DNA of 32,611 nucleotides, from NCBI GenBank assembly GCA_030705885.1, contig JAUZPN010000012.1, positions 1 through 32,611 of the forward strand, in the 5' to 3' direction. Under the pieces are notes generated by a model that did not search any database, had not been told where the DNA came from, and was given only the letters and a program-made list of their open reading frames with translations. The DNA comes from Bacillota bacterium (GTDB taxonomy: Bacteria; Bacillota; Clostridia; Clostridiales; Clostridiaceae). Shown in pieces: positions 14,883 through 22,761 of this stretch. The translations under genes were made by a program, and so were the position numbers. Numbering within the stretch: position 1 is the stretch's first letter; each line of letters opens with the position of its first letter.

Positions 14883-17800
14883 ATGTTTTCTAAAGAGGAT
14901 ATAAATGAAATTATGAGAAAATCAAGTTTTTTGAATGAAGAGAGAAATAATATAGACAATCCCTTGTGGATACAATTTCTGAATAAAGTTGTTGAAGGTA
15001 GCAAACAGCATGCAAAAAAAGGTTGTAAGAATTATAAATTATTCGATCAAACCAATCCGATTCCTTTTGAAGAAATTCTCTCTCCATTTGTAACTGTTGC
15101 TACAGAAGAATTACTAAAAAAATCAACTGAAATATTATATTATTTCTCTGAAAAAGCAATATTACATATGCAAAAAAGTCTTTTAAAGAGACTGTCAAAA
15201 ATATCATCAGAAACTTTTTATATAGAATTTTGTGCAAATAATATTTATTATATAAAAAAATTTTTAGGGGAAAGTAGCGAATTAGAAAAGGAAAGTATTT
15301 CAAATATTGAATATACTAATTTTATTAATAGCATGCTTAATGGTGGATTAGAAAGTTTTTTTATAGAATATTCTGTATTGGCTCGTCATCTTTCCCAAAC
15401 CGCTTGTTTTTGGATAGATTTTATTTCAGAACTGTCTTTCATTATTAAAAAAGATTATAGCCAGATTAGCAATACTTTTTTTTCTAAAAATATTCCTGGA
15501 AAGATTTTGAGCATAGATCTAAACTTATCAGACTATCATAATAATAATAAAACCGTAGTAAAATTAACTTTTGAGAATGAGAAGAGTATTATATTTAAAC
15601 CAAGAAATATTGGTATAGAAATGGCATATTATAATTTTTTAAACTTTTTAAATTTAAAAAATTCAAAACTTTCTTATAAAATATTAAAAATAATTGATGG
15701 TAAAACTTATGGTTGGATTGAATTTGTAGAACATTTGCCATGTGAAACAATTGAACAGGTTCAAAAATATTACAGGCGATCAGGTGGGCTACTTTGCATA
15801 GTTTATGCCTTACAAGGAGCAGATTTTCATCTAGAGAACATTATCTCAGAGGGTGAGAATCCTGTATTAATTGATTTAGAAATGCTCATGCACAACAGTG
15901 TTAATCTAAGCCATTTGAACTCATTTTTAAATATGGAAGACTTATTACAAAACAGATACTCTGTTCTTTATACCGGATTACTTCCTGTTCCGTGTGAAGA
16001 TGAAGATGGTAAAATATCAGACTTAAGTGGTCTCGGAGGAGAAATAAATATTAAAACGACCTTAAAAGAATCAATTTGGCAAAATATTAATACTGATTCA
16101 ATGTCTGTGTACATTAATTATATCAAAAGGCCTTCATTCAAAAACGTGGTTAAGCTTAACAATAATTGTGTAAATGCTGAAGATTATGTTACAGAAATTA
16201 TGGAAGGATTTCAAGAGATGTATAAAATATTTCTTAAGTTAAAGGATGAATTGCTACAAGAAAATAGTATTATCAATATGTTCTCTCATCAATTGCTTAG
16301 ATATGTTTTTAGAGAAACTAAGAGTTATTACCAGCTTATAAAAAGTTCATTGAATTCAGTTTCTATGCGAAATGGATTGGATTGGAGTAATAAAATTCAA
16401 AGTGGTTTAGCTAGCAGACAATTTGGGGTTGAATCAATGTCTAATATTTTAGCATATGAAAATAAATCATTAAACAAATTAGATATACCATATTTTAACT
16501 ACTGGTCAGATAGTAAGGATTTGAATATTTCTTCTAATGGTATTATAAATAATTTTTTTAGCAAAACTGCTTTTAATAGTTTAAAGGAGAATTTAAAAAA
16601 TCTGAATACAGATGATATGCAAATTCAGATTGGTTCCATTAAAAATTCCTATAAAATGATAGTTGGAATAAAAAATTTTGCATCTAGCCCAAAGCAAACC
16701 TCACAGATAGTATCAAGTATTGAGAATTCCATAGAGGAAGATTTTTTTGTTCAACAGGCGGAGAAAATAATAGATAAAATAATAGATAGTAGAATTGAGT
16801 CGCCTGAAAACCTAAACTGGCTTCATCTAGTACCAGCAAGTGTAAAAACTTATAATATAGAAATCATTGAATCCAGACTATATGATGGTAAAGCAGGAAT
16901 AGCCATTTTACTTGCAGCAATGAGTAAAATATCAAAAAAAAAGAATTATAAAGATCTGGTACATAAAATCTTTAATCCTTATAAAAGCTCTTATTATAAA
17001 AATCAGTTATCATGTCTAGAAAAAAGAATGAATTTAGGAATCGCTTCAGGACTTGGAGCAATAATATATTCTTATGCTTTATCAGGAAAATTTTTGAATG
17101 AGAATAAATTTAATGAAGAAGCATTAAAAATAATTCCTAAGCTAAGCAGTGAATTAATTGATAATGATACTATCCTTGATATTATTGGTGGTAGTGCAGG
17201 ATTAATACTAAGTTTGCTGGCACTTTACAAAGAAACTAAAAGTGAAGAAACTCTCTTACTTGCAATATGTTGTGGTAAACATTTATTAAAAAATCGGTTC
17301 AAAAGCAAAAATGGCTTAAGAGCTTGGAAACATTCTGAGATTTTAACTATTGAAGAACAGCCTTTATGTGGATTTGCACATGGTGCTTCTGGTATAGCCT
17401 ATGCATTAATAAAATTATTTAAAGTTACAGCTATCAAGGAATTTCTTGATGCAGCCGAAGAAGCAATATTGTATGAAGATAGTTTTTTATCTAATGATAT
17501 AGATCAATGGCCTGATTTGAGAGAATGTAGCGCAGCTAGTGGAATAATGAAGCTTACTAATGCATGGTGTCATGGTGCTTCAGGAATTTTAATAACCAGA
17601 ATGGAAGCACTTTCTTGCCTTAATAAAGAAAAAATGAATGATGATATTGATAGAGCACTTAAAATAATAATTAATACTTCTTCAAATACAGATCATTTAT
17701 GTTGTGGTGCTTATGGAAGGATTGATGTTTTATTAACAGCATCAAGGAAGCTTTCTAGACCGGATTTGCAAAAAAAAGCATTAGAACTTGCTACTAGTGT

Positions 17801-17954
17801 CTATAATAAAAATAAATTAATAGGTAGAAATTTGATTTTAAAAACAAAATACCCTAATCCTGAATTTTTTGAAGGAATGTCTGGAATTGCATATACAATG
17901 TTAAGGCTGTCAAGTAAAGAAGAAATGCCATCAGTATTATCATTAGATATTTAA
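14883..17954 (+). CDS. lanM: Class II lanthipeptide synthetase LanM with CCG-type cyclase
   Basis: A bifunctional enzyme of 1023 residues that dehydrates Ser/Thr and then adds Cys thiols to form (methyl)lanthionine rings. The N-terminal kinase-like dehydratase (about 1-600) shows the ATP-binding Lys K239 in FKPRNIG, the catalytic loop D314-F-H316-L-E-N319, the metal Asp D331 in IDLEM, and the elimination-region motifs SRQFGVES and DIPYF. The LanC-like cyclase (about 660-1023) has H833-G in FAHGASG, the zinc ligand C896 in WCHGASG, and C940-C941-G. The usual Cys-His-Gly is thus Cys-Cys-Gly, as in the ProcM clade with a three-Cys zinc site. AAAAGGAGC precedes the ATG. Length and all motifs suggest an intact enzyme. 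No LanT, LanP or LanFEG gene is in the window. Confidence 0.95.
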   Translation: MFSKEDINEIMRKSSFLNEERNNIDNPLWIQFLNKVVEGSKQHAKKGCKNYKLFDQTNPIPFEEILSPFVTVATEELLKKSTEILYYFSEKAILHMQKSLLKRLSKISSETFYIEFCANNIYYIKKFLGESSELEKESISNIEYTNFINSMLNGGLESFFIEYSVLARHLSQTACFWIDFISELSFIIKKDYSQISNTFFSKNIPGKILSIDLNLSDYHNNNKTVVKLTFENEKSIIFKPRNIGIEMAYYNFLNFLNLKNSKLSYKILKIIDGKTYGWIEFVEHLPCETIEQVQKYYRRSGGLLCIVYALQGADFHLENIISEGENPVLIDLEMLMHNSVNLSHLNSFLNMEDLLQNRYSVLYTGLLPVPCEDEDGKISDLSGLGGEINIKTTLKESIWQNINTDSMSVYINYIKRPSFKNVVKLNNNCVNAEDYVTEIMEGFQEMYKIFLKLKDELLQENSIINMFSHQLLRYVFRETKSYYQLIKSSLNSVSMRNGLDWSNKIQSGLASRQFGVESMSNILAYENKSLNKLDIPYFNYWSDSKDLNISSNGIINNFFSKTAFNSLKENLKNLNTDDMQIQIGSIKNSYKMIVGIKNFASSPKQTSQIVSSIENSIEEDFFVQQAEKIIDKIIDSRIESPENLNWLHLVPASVKTYNIEIIESRLYDGKAGIAILLAAMSKISKKKNYKDLVHKIFNPYKSSYYKNQLSCLEKRMNLGIASGLGAIIYSYALSGKFLNENKFNEEALKIIPKLSSELIDNDTILDIIGGSAGLILSLLALYKETKSEETLLLAICCGKHLLKNRFKSKNGLRAWKHSEILTIEEQPLCGFAHGASGIAYALIKLFKVTAIKEFLDAAEEAILYEDSFLSNDIDQWPDLRECSAASGIMKLTNAWCHGASGILITRMEALSCLNKEKMNDDIDRALKIIINTSSNTDHLCCGAYGRIDVLLTASRKLSRPDLQKKALELATSVYNKNKLIGRNLILKTKYPNPEFFEGMSGIAYTMLRLSSKEEMPSVLSLDI

Positions 17955-17986
17955 AAACGAAATAAAAAGAAAACTTTATAATCGGG

Positions 17987-18014
17987 ACCACCCTTTCAAA
18001 GGGTGGTTTGTTCT
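17987..18014 (+). terminator. Terminator of the lanthipeptide locus
   Basis: ACCACCCTTT (17987-17996) and AAAGGGTGGT (17998-18007) form a near-perfect hairpin followed by TTGTTCTT. It closes the two-gene unit 33 bases after lanM. Confidence 0.8.
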
Positions 18015-18089
18015 TACACCCTATAATTGGTACGGAAACGATTAGATGAAAACTTGGGATGATTAGTGTGAAACTCAAGTGCTATATAT

Positions 18090-18250
18090 CTATATAACAC
18101 CCAAATAAGATTGAACAAAATATAGTCCTAGCTGACACATTTGCCTACTAGCATTAGATGAAAATGTAGAATTACTATCTTTCATGCTGTTATTTCCCAT
18201 ATCAGTAATCACTGGTCCTGGAATTGATTCATTCAAACACTCAAATATAA
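18090..18250 (-). other. Unassigned short open stretch
   Basis: Between the lanM terminator and the hydrolase remnant, the minus strand stays open for about 50 codons (segments SIPGPVITDMGNNSM and SRQMCQLGLYFVQSYLGVI) and ends at a TAG near 18090. There is no start codon with a ribosome site. It may be another small gene fossil; the family is unknown. Confidence 0.2.
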
Positions 18251-18279
18251 TTACATATAAAAACTTCTCAAAGATTATC

Positions 18280-18740
18280 TTATAAAAGGAATTTCACTAT
18301 TTCACTATTAATTAAATCTGCTTGCTCATGATTAATACCATGACCAGCATCTTTAATAAGCTTAAAATTCAAATTATTTTTCTTCAAATCATCTATAGAT
18401 TTTGGATAATTCGTAAGTCTATCATATTCACCAACTAGAAATAACGCTTTTTCTCTCAATATTAAAAAATCTTGTTCATCAAATTTAATATATTTGTGAT
18501 ACATCATAGAACGATTATTGAAATATTTCAGCAATAAATTCCAGTGATTTAACAAGTTCTCATTCTTTTCAAATACATCAGAAGTTGGCGCGCATAGCTT
18601 TCTTAATAGCTTCTTAGTACTTTTTTCACTTTGAAAAAGTGCTTCTGGCATAAAAACTGTCATCATTTTGAACATATTAATTGTTACTCCACCTGACATG
18701 CAAACAATTTTTTTTACTCTATTTTGATGTAACTTTTTCT
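18280..18740 (-). pseudogene. Alpha/beta hydrolase, N-terminally truncated
   Basis: The frame up to ATG 18699 (and open further to about 18740) encodes the C-terminal two-thirds of an alpha/beta hydrolase. NRVKKIVCMSGG corresponds to the strand after the nucleophile elbow. LVGEYDRLTNYPKS carries the acid Asp, and AGHGINHEQADLINSEIVKF carries the catalytic His. The GxSxG nucleophile segment and everything before it are missing. The frame upstream is closed by stops, and no ribosome site precedes the internal ATG. It is therefore most likely a dead 5'-deleted gene. Members of this family hydrolyse esters or related bonds; the substrate is unknown. Confidence 0.65.
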
Positions 18741-18905
18741 CTCACCAACTCTATATTATTGTTTTCCAAAGCACACTCTCCTCTTAAATTATTGGTATAG
18801 ATAGTTAAAGACTCTCTTTTAAATTTTACTTTCAATACAGTTAAGAACCCTTTTACTTAAAATACATAATATAATCTTGTAGTAAAAATTATCGAGGTGA
18901 ATAGA

Positions 18906-19346
18906 ATGGCTTTTTCAGATAGAGAACTTCTAGCAAGAATACTAAAATGTGAAGCTGGTGGAGAAGGGGAAATTGGTATGAAAGCAGTAGCAACTTCTAT
19001 CATGAACAGAGTTAGAGTATCTTATGGTGAATATCACAGGGTTTGTCAAGGTGATATCAGAAAAGTAATTTATCAAAAGGGACAATATGATTGTATGCGT
19101 TCATACCTAGGTGGTGTAGCAAATCCTCAAACCATATGGGCAAATCCTCCAGAACAAATACATTACGATATTGCTGATTGGGCTCTTGCTGGAAATAGAT
19201 TATACCCAATTGGTTATTCACTATGGTATTTTAACCCTTATGCTCCCTGTCCATACACTTTCCCACAGAATGGATCAGGTAGTTTTCAAACAAAAATTTT
19301 ACATCATTGCTTTTATAATCCTACATCTTTCTATTATACTACTTAA
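18906..19346 (+). CDS. cwlJ: Spore cortex-lytic cell wall hydrolase CwlJ
   Basis: A 146-residue hydrolase_2 (SleB/CwlJ) domain protein. The fold starts with FSDRELLARILKCEAGGEGE, which carries the catalytic Glu, continues with GMKAVATSIMNRV and ends with the typical HCFYNP. It has no signal peptide and no peptidoglycan-binding domain, so it matches CwlJ (about 142 residues) rather than the exported, longer SleB. ATG 18906 is preferred over GTG 18897, because GAGGTG lies six bases before it. A gerQ-like gene follows after 25 bases, as in Bacillus, where CwlJ needs GerQ for its place in the coat and degrades the cortex during germination. CATAATATAAT upstream could be part of a sporulation-type promoter. 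Confidence 0.85.
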   Translation: MAFSDRELLARILKCEAGGEGEIGMKAVATSIMNRVRVSYGEYHRVCQGDIRKVIYQKGQYDCMRSYLGGVANPQTIWANPPEQIHYDIADWALAGNRLYPIGYSLWYFNPYAPCPYTFPQNGSGSFQTKILHHCFYNPTSFYYTT

Positions 19347-19371
19347 AATTAATTTTCAAGGAGGTTTATTT

Positions 19372-19770
19372 ATGTATCAAAGATACTATTATGATTGTTT
19401 TCCACCATGTTACCTAACAGGTAGGCAGATTTCAGACTCCAACACTAATTCACAAAATATTATTCCTGAAACATCAGGTACAGCAGCACCAAATCAAATA
19501 CCTGCTCGAATGCCAATGTTACCTTCAGATTTTGAACAGGCACCAGGCTCCCCAACCACTTTAGACACCCAATATACACAAGGCTACCTAAAAACGAAAA
19601 TAGGTAAAAAAGTACGAATATCTTTTCTTCTTGGAACAAATACATTTCAAGATAGAACTGGAACACTTCTGGAAGTAGGTATAAGTTACGTAGTTATTCA
19701 AGATATTGATACAAATACTCAAACACTTTGCGATATTTATTCAATTAAATTTGTTACCTTTTATTCCTAA
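19372..19770 (+). CDS. gerQ: Spore coat protein GerQ-like
   Basis: A 132-residue protein. The first 65 residues are low-complexity, rich in Tyr, Pro, Thr, Ser and Gln, with two Cys (YYYDCFPPCY). The C-terminal part from about residue 66 matches the GerQ domain: YTQGYLKTKIGKKVRISFLL, then DRTGTLLEVGISYVVIQD, ending in DIYSIKFVTFYS. AAGGAGG precedes ATG 19372; a longer overlapping frame starting at 19171 lies inside cwlJ and is rejected. In Bacillus, GerQ is crosslinked into the coat by transglutaminase and anchors CwlJ. The cwlJ-gerQ adjacency here supports the same pairing. The N-terminal half is divergent. Confidence 0.8.
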   Translation: MYQRYYYDCFPPCYLTGRQISDSNTNSQNIIPETSGTAAPNQIPARMPMLPSDFEQAPGSPTTLDTQYTQGYLKTKIGKKVRISFLLGTNTFQDRTGTLLEVGISYVVIQDIDTNTQTLCDIYSIKFVTFYS

Positions 19771-19811
19771 TCTTTGAAATTTATTTTGATGTACAACATA
19801 TTATTAATACG

Positions 19812-19834
19812 GCTGCACTTCGGTGCAGCTTTTA
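19812..19834 (+). terminator. Terminator after gerQ with UUCG tetraloop
   Basis: GCTGCAC-TTCG-GTGCAGC (19812-19829) followed by TTTTAT. A seven-base-pair stem closed by the very stable UUCG loop ends the cwlJ-gerQ unit. Confidence 0.85.
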
Positions 19835-19936
19835 TATTGGAACATTGTATTTTAGAGCGTAAACTGTTGTACCTTTAATAGTTACATATGCCTCTAATAT
19901 TTACTATTTTGGGACATTGAAGAATTTTTTGAATCT

Positions 19937-19976
19937 AAAAGGCTTTTAATGTAATTAACTCCATTGAGAGCCTTTT
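19937..19976 (-). terminator. Hairpin downstream of the 20015-20275 gene
   Basis: AAAAGGCT (19937-19944) and AGCCTTTT (19969-19976) are complementary. Read on the minus strand it lies some 40 bases after the small gene's stop, with a moderately T-rich stretch beyond. Confidence 0.45.
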
Positions 19977-19977
19977 A

Positions 19978-20016
19978 AATATTACTTTCTTAATATTACT
20001 TTCTTAATATTACTTT
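19978..20016. repeat. Short tandem repeat, 14-base unit
   Basis: AATATTACTTTCTT occurs twice in direct succession, followed by a third partial copy AATATTACTTT. The last copy reaches the stop codon of the minus-strand gene ending at 20015. It may be a slippage product. Confidence 0.7.
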
Positions 20017-20275
20017 AGTAAAGAGTAGGAACCGGGTAACATGCAACTTGATCAATTAATTCTGGATCAAACCCATAGAACGTCCAATTTCGTCCAGTCC
20101 ATATATATCCTGAAACTTCGCCATATTCTATTCTTGTAGGATAAAACCAGAAAGGTTTTCCATATTTAGGCCATACATACGTATATGATTGTACACAGTC
20201 AATGATATATGAAACTCTTGGTTTTTTGGGGATAGTTGTTGGCGGCGGGGAACTCGGAGGTCCGAATTGCCTCAT
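20015..20275 (-). CDS. Hypothetical small Tyr/Trp/Pro-rich protein
   Basis: An 86-residue protein with a strong AAAGGAGTGA site before ATG 20275. The N-terminus is proline-rich (FGPPSSPPPTTIPKKP). The remainder is unusually aromatic, with four Trp and nine Tyr (VWPKYGKPFWFYPTRIEYG, GYIWTGRNWTFYGF). There is no signal peptide or hydrophobic helix. I do not recognise the family. Its aromatic composition and place between gerQ and another putative spore-related gene make a coat or spore-surface role imaginable, but that is only context. Confidence 0.6.
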   Translation of the reverse strand: MRQFGPPSSPPPTTIPKKPRVSYIIDCVQSYTYVWPKYGKPFWFYPTRIEYGEVSGYIWTGRNWTFYGFDPELIDQVACYPVPTLY

Positions 20276-20551
20276 ATGATTTCACTCCTTTAAAAAATCC
20301 TTTGCACTCATAATATGATTGAAGGTATACTGTTGTTAATAAATATTATTATTTGTCTAATTCATCTTTTCCTGCGGTAAAACTTAACTATTTATTTTTT
20401 AAACTCTTTTTAAGATTTCCGCCAACATTAAATTGATTTCTCACTTTTTTATGTAATAAAGGATACTTATTAATATAAAATAGAGATATTAGTTATCATC
20501 TTACATAAATTTCATATAATATATAGCATATAATTTTTCAGGGGGTAAACC

Positions 20552-20980
20552 ATGTATTGTTACACCTACGTAGATCAATTCCCATGTACTTTTAACGAAC
20601 TTCAATTATGGACTCACATTTCAAGCGAGCATCCAATTTTCCTGAAGACTGTTGCAGCTCTTTCAAATGTTAACATTTCAAAGGTTACTGAGAATAAACT
20701 CGATGATATTCACAAAATGTTTTTAACATTATATAATAAGGTAATATATCTAAAAAAAGCTGTTGATAGCAATCATGTAATATATGATCAACATATTTTA
20801 GATATAAAAAGATTAATTGATGAATTTATACTTTATGATACTCATGCTATATCATTTTATCCACATCTATTTAATTTTGGAACAGAAAACAAAGCTTGGA
20901 TAGAATTGATTAAGCATATTATTAATGAGCAAAATTTTATGCTTGAATTATTTAGAGATTTAAGGAGACAAATAAGGTAA
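20552..20980 (+). CDS. DUF2935-like protein, probably shortened
   Basis: A 142-residue helical protein after a strong GGGGG ribosome site. FNELQLWTHISSEHPIFLKT resembles the start of DUF2935 domains, which form hemerythrin-like four-helix bundles with conserved Glu and His. A further His-containing helix (DTHAISFYPHLF) fits this. Family members usually hold two such domains in about 260-290 residues. Here the frame stops after one, and a sequence like the second domain follows in a shifted frame (20998-21156). The protein is therefore probably a truncated product of a frameshifted gene. CATATAAT upstream resembles the -10 box of sporulation sigma factors. The family role is unknown. Confidence 0.55.
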   Translation: MYCYTYVDQFPCTFNELQLWTHISSEHPIFLKTVAALSNVNISKVTENKLDDIHKMFLTLYNKVIYLKKAVDSNHVIYDQHILDIKRLIDEFILYDTHAISFYPHLFNFGTENKAWIELIKHIINEQNFMLELFRDLRRQIR

Positions 20981-20997
20981 CTTCTGCTCAAATTTAG

Positions 20998-21156
20998 ATC
21001 TTGATTCCTCCTACCTTCATAAATCATATGCTTAATGAACTAGATGAATATATTTTCATTCTAAATGAATTGATGATAAGAAATATTCCTTCAGAAAGGT
21101 TGATGTTTGTGAAGTTATTGCGCTCTTATTTGTTTTTTGATATTATCCTGTTGTGA
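20998..21156 (+). pseudogene. Out-of-frame second DUF2935-like segment
   Basis: The frame reads ILIPPTFINHMLNELDEYIF then ILNELMIRNIPSERLMFVKL and stops at 21154-21156. The 'P..INHM..EL..Y...L' pattern matches the start of the second bundle in DUF2935 proteins. It begins right after the stop of the preceding gene in a different frame, which points to frameshift decay. Confidence 0.45.
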
Positions 21157-21240
21157 ACTGTTACTTTCTGCACTTGACGTACTTGTAGGAGGAGCTTTAA
21201 TTGGATTTTTCGCTGGATTTGAGTTGCAACCTTATAAAGT
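21157..21240 (-). other. Possible lipoprotein-like fragment
   Basis: On the minus strand a frame after a stop near 21230 reads GCNSNPAKNPIKAPPTSTSS and continues through a Ser/Gln-rich stretch. A GCNS sequence followed by low-complexity polar residues is what the mature start of a lipoprotein looks like, but no signal peptide precedes it. Only a weak hint of a coding relic. Confidence 0.2.
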
Positions 21241-21403
21241 GATTAATATGTGACCATGTTAATTGCTGCTACAGTGTAGCGACAATCTCTTCTTTTTGAA
21301 ATGCTTCATAAAATTCACTTATTCCCTGTAGCAAATCCTCCTTCTCTATTAGCAGCTAATTTTTGATTGACTGCTTTAATTCATTAGGTATACTTAAATT
21401 CAC
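21225..21403 (-). pseudogene. Relic of a DUF1016/YhcG-type nuclease gene
   Basis: On the minus strand one frame reads ISEFYEAFQKEEIVATL, then a stop, then QQLTWSHINHFIRLQ. It closely resembles the 'F...EIVATLSQQLSWSHFxEL' signature of DUF1016 N-terminal domains (YhcG, PDDEXK nuclease family). At least two stop codons interrupt it, and most of the gene is absent. Confidence 0.55.
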
Positions 21404-21426
21404 CTCATAATAATAACACTATATAG

Positions 21427-21447
21427 TTTGTGACCAAGGATAGTATA
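21427..21447 (+). promoter_or_regulatory. Second copy of the hcp promoter element
   Basis: Identical over 21 bases to 9792-9812 read on the opposite strand (TTGTGACCAAGGATAGTATA with one more T in front). TAAACT follows TTGTGA after 17 bases, so it could still be a promoter. The next plus-strand gene is the Uma2 paralogue at 21637, about 190 bases on. Confidence 0.5.
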
Positions 21448-21636
21448 TTTTAAACTTTTTTAAATCTAAGTTCACCTCTTGCACCTACTAACAATTAATT
21501 ACCAAAGTGATACTTTAAGAGTGTAAAATCACTTTAATGATCATATTTCAATACTTTTTTATTCTTTGTTTATTATTTTTTACTTTAGTGATAATATAGT
21601 AATATAGGTGAAATTTTTGAGAAGGAGATAATAACC

Positions 21637-22212
21637 ATGAATAATACCGCTGAAAATAAGTTTTATACTTATGCAGATTATAAAAATTATCCTGAAAATG
21701 AGAGAGTTGAAATAATAGAAGGTCAAATTTACGCAATGTCAGCAGCTCCATCAAGAATACACCAAGGAGTTATAATAGAATTAGCATCAGAGATAAGGAA
21801 TTATATAAAATCAAATAATGGCTCATGTAAGGTATATCCTGCTCCATTTGATGTCCTTCTTGATGGTAATAAAAACCTTGATGATTGTAAAAATATTGTT
21901 CAGCCTGATATATCAGTTATCTGTGATAAAAGCAAATTAACTGATAAAGGCTGCGTTGGTGCACCAGATATGATTATTGAAGTAGTATCACGTTTTAATC
22001 CTTCCAGTGATTATGTAAGAAAATTAAATTTATATGAAATGTATAAAGTCCAAGAATACTGGATAGTAAATCCTATAGAGCAGACTATTTTTGTATATAT
22101 TTTAGATGATAATATGCACTATGCATCTCCTAAAGCTTACACCTTTAAAGACAAAATAAAGGTTGGTATATATAATAATCTTGAGATTGACTTTAACAGT
22201 TTGGATTTATAA
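21637..22212 (+). CDS. Uma2-family (DUF820) endonuclease-like protein, copy 2
   Basis: A 191-residue paralogue of the protein at 7277-7855, with the same start (MNNTAENK) and the same GAAGGAGATAATAACC leader. The PD-(D/E)xK-like core is kept (VQPDISVICD, GAPDMIIEVVS), as is the ending EYWIVNPIEQTIFVYIL. Differences cluster at residues 43-57 (HQGVIIELASEIRNYIK against HQKIITQLLLEIGGYIK). One change, S-R-F-N-P against S-P-F-N-P behind the catalytic Glu, restores what looks like the more common family residue. Both copies seem intact, so they may have slightly different targets. Function unknown. Confidence 0.85.
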   Translation: MNNTAENKFYTYADYKNYPENERVEIIEGQIYAMSAAPSRIHQGVIIELASEIRNYIKSNNGSCKVYPAPFDVLLDGNKNLDDCKNIVQPDISVICDKSKLTDKGCVGAPDMIIEVVSRFNPSSDYVRKLNLYEMYKVQEYWIVNPIEQTIFVYILDDNMHYASPKAYTFKDKIKVGIYNNLEIDFNSLDL

Positions 22213-22240
22213 TTAACCACAACAAAATTGCTGTGGTTAA
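22213..22240. terminator. Hairpin after Uma2 copy 2
   Basis: TTAACCACA (22213-22221) pairs with TGTGGTTAA (22232-22240), overlapping the stop codon region. There is no T-run; it is a candidate transcript end. Confidence 0.5.
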
Positions 22241-22368
22241 ATAGCTCAGCGAGATTTTAATTACTCATAGTGGATACTATATTAACAGTGTCCACTATTA
22301 ATACATAAAACTCATTATCTTGATAATCTGTTAAAACATTTACCTTATCACCTAATTTTTAACTATTT

Positions 22369-22761
22369 TCACATAGCAGAACGACCATCTTCACGAATCA
22401 AATATTCGTTTCCATCTTGATCTTTAAATGAGAACATTTTTCCATACGGCATTTTCATAACTTCTCCTACTTCAACACCATTTGATTTCATTTGGCTATA
22501 TGTGCTATCTAAATCAGTAGTACTTAAAATTATAGATGGATGTTCTACATTTGTTGATGGGTTTTGAAGCCTCATTAAATTCTTATCATATAGAACAAAG
22601 GTAGTGAATTCACTTTCACTAGGACCAACTTCCACCCATTTCATGTTAGGCCCCATTGGCTGTTCAAATTTTACTACAAAGTCTAACTTTTCAATCCAAA
22701 ACTTCTTAGCCTCATCTTGGTTATTTACGTATAATGTTATTTTACCAATTTTATTAATCAT
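22369..22761 (-). CDS. VOC-family (glyoxalase/bleomycin-resistance-like) protein
   Basis: A single-domain vicinal-oxygen-chelate protein of 130 residues. The first beta-alpha-beta half is INKIGKITLYVNNQDEAKKF and FWIEKLDFVVKF. The second half begins HPSIILSTTDLDSTYSQMKS and ends with FSFKDQDGNEYLIRED, where the Glu near the end is the usual metal ligand. ATG 22761 is chosen because GGAGGT lies seven bases before it, rather than the upstream in-frame start. Members act as dioxygenases, isomerases, or antibiotic-binding or modifying proteins. The substrate cannot be read from the sequence. Single gene. Confidence 0.85.
   Translation of the reverse strand: MINKIGKITLYVNNQDEAKKFWIEKLDFVVKFEQPMGPNMKWVEVGPSESEFTTFVLYDKNLMRLQNPSTNVEHPSIILSTTDLDSTYSQMKSNGVEVGEVMKMPYGKMFSFKDQDGNEYLIREDGRSAM

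Noticed and set aside
15100-15303. Minus-strand frame inside lanM
   Set aside because: Low-complexity shadow of an A+T-rich coding sequence with no ribosome site; lanM is continuous across it.
17854-18078. Minus-strand frame covering the lanM end and terminator
   Set aside because: It spans a terminator hairpin and is explained by lanM codons on the other strand.
19171-19371. Longer GerQ-like frame beginning inside cwlJ
   Set aside because: AAGGAGG before ATG 19372 and the family alignment favour the shorter protein; the upstream part is cwlJ read in another frame.
19978-20016. CRISPR-like array
   Set aside because: The repeats are 14 bases in direct succession without spacers; a simple tandem repeat.
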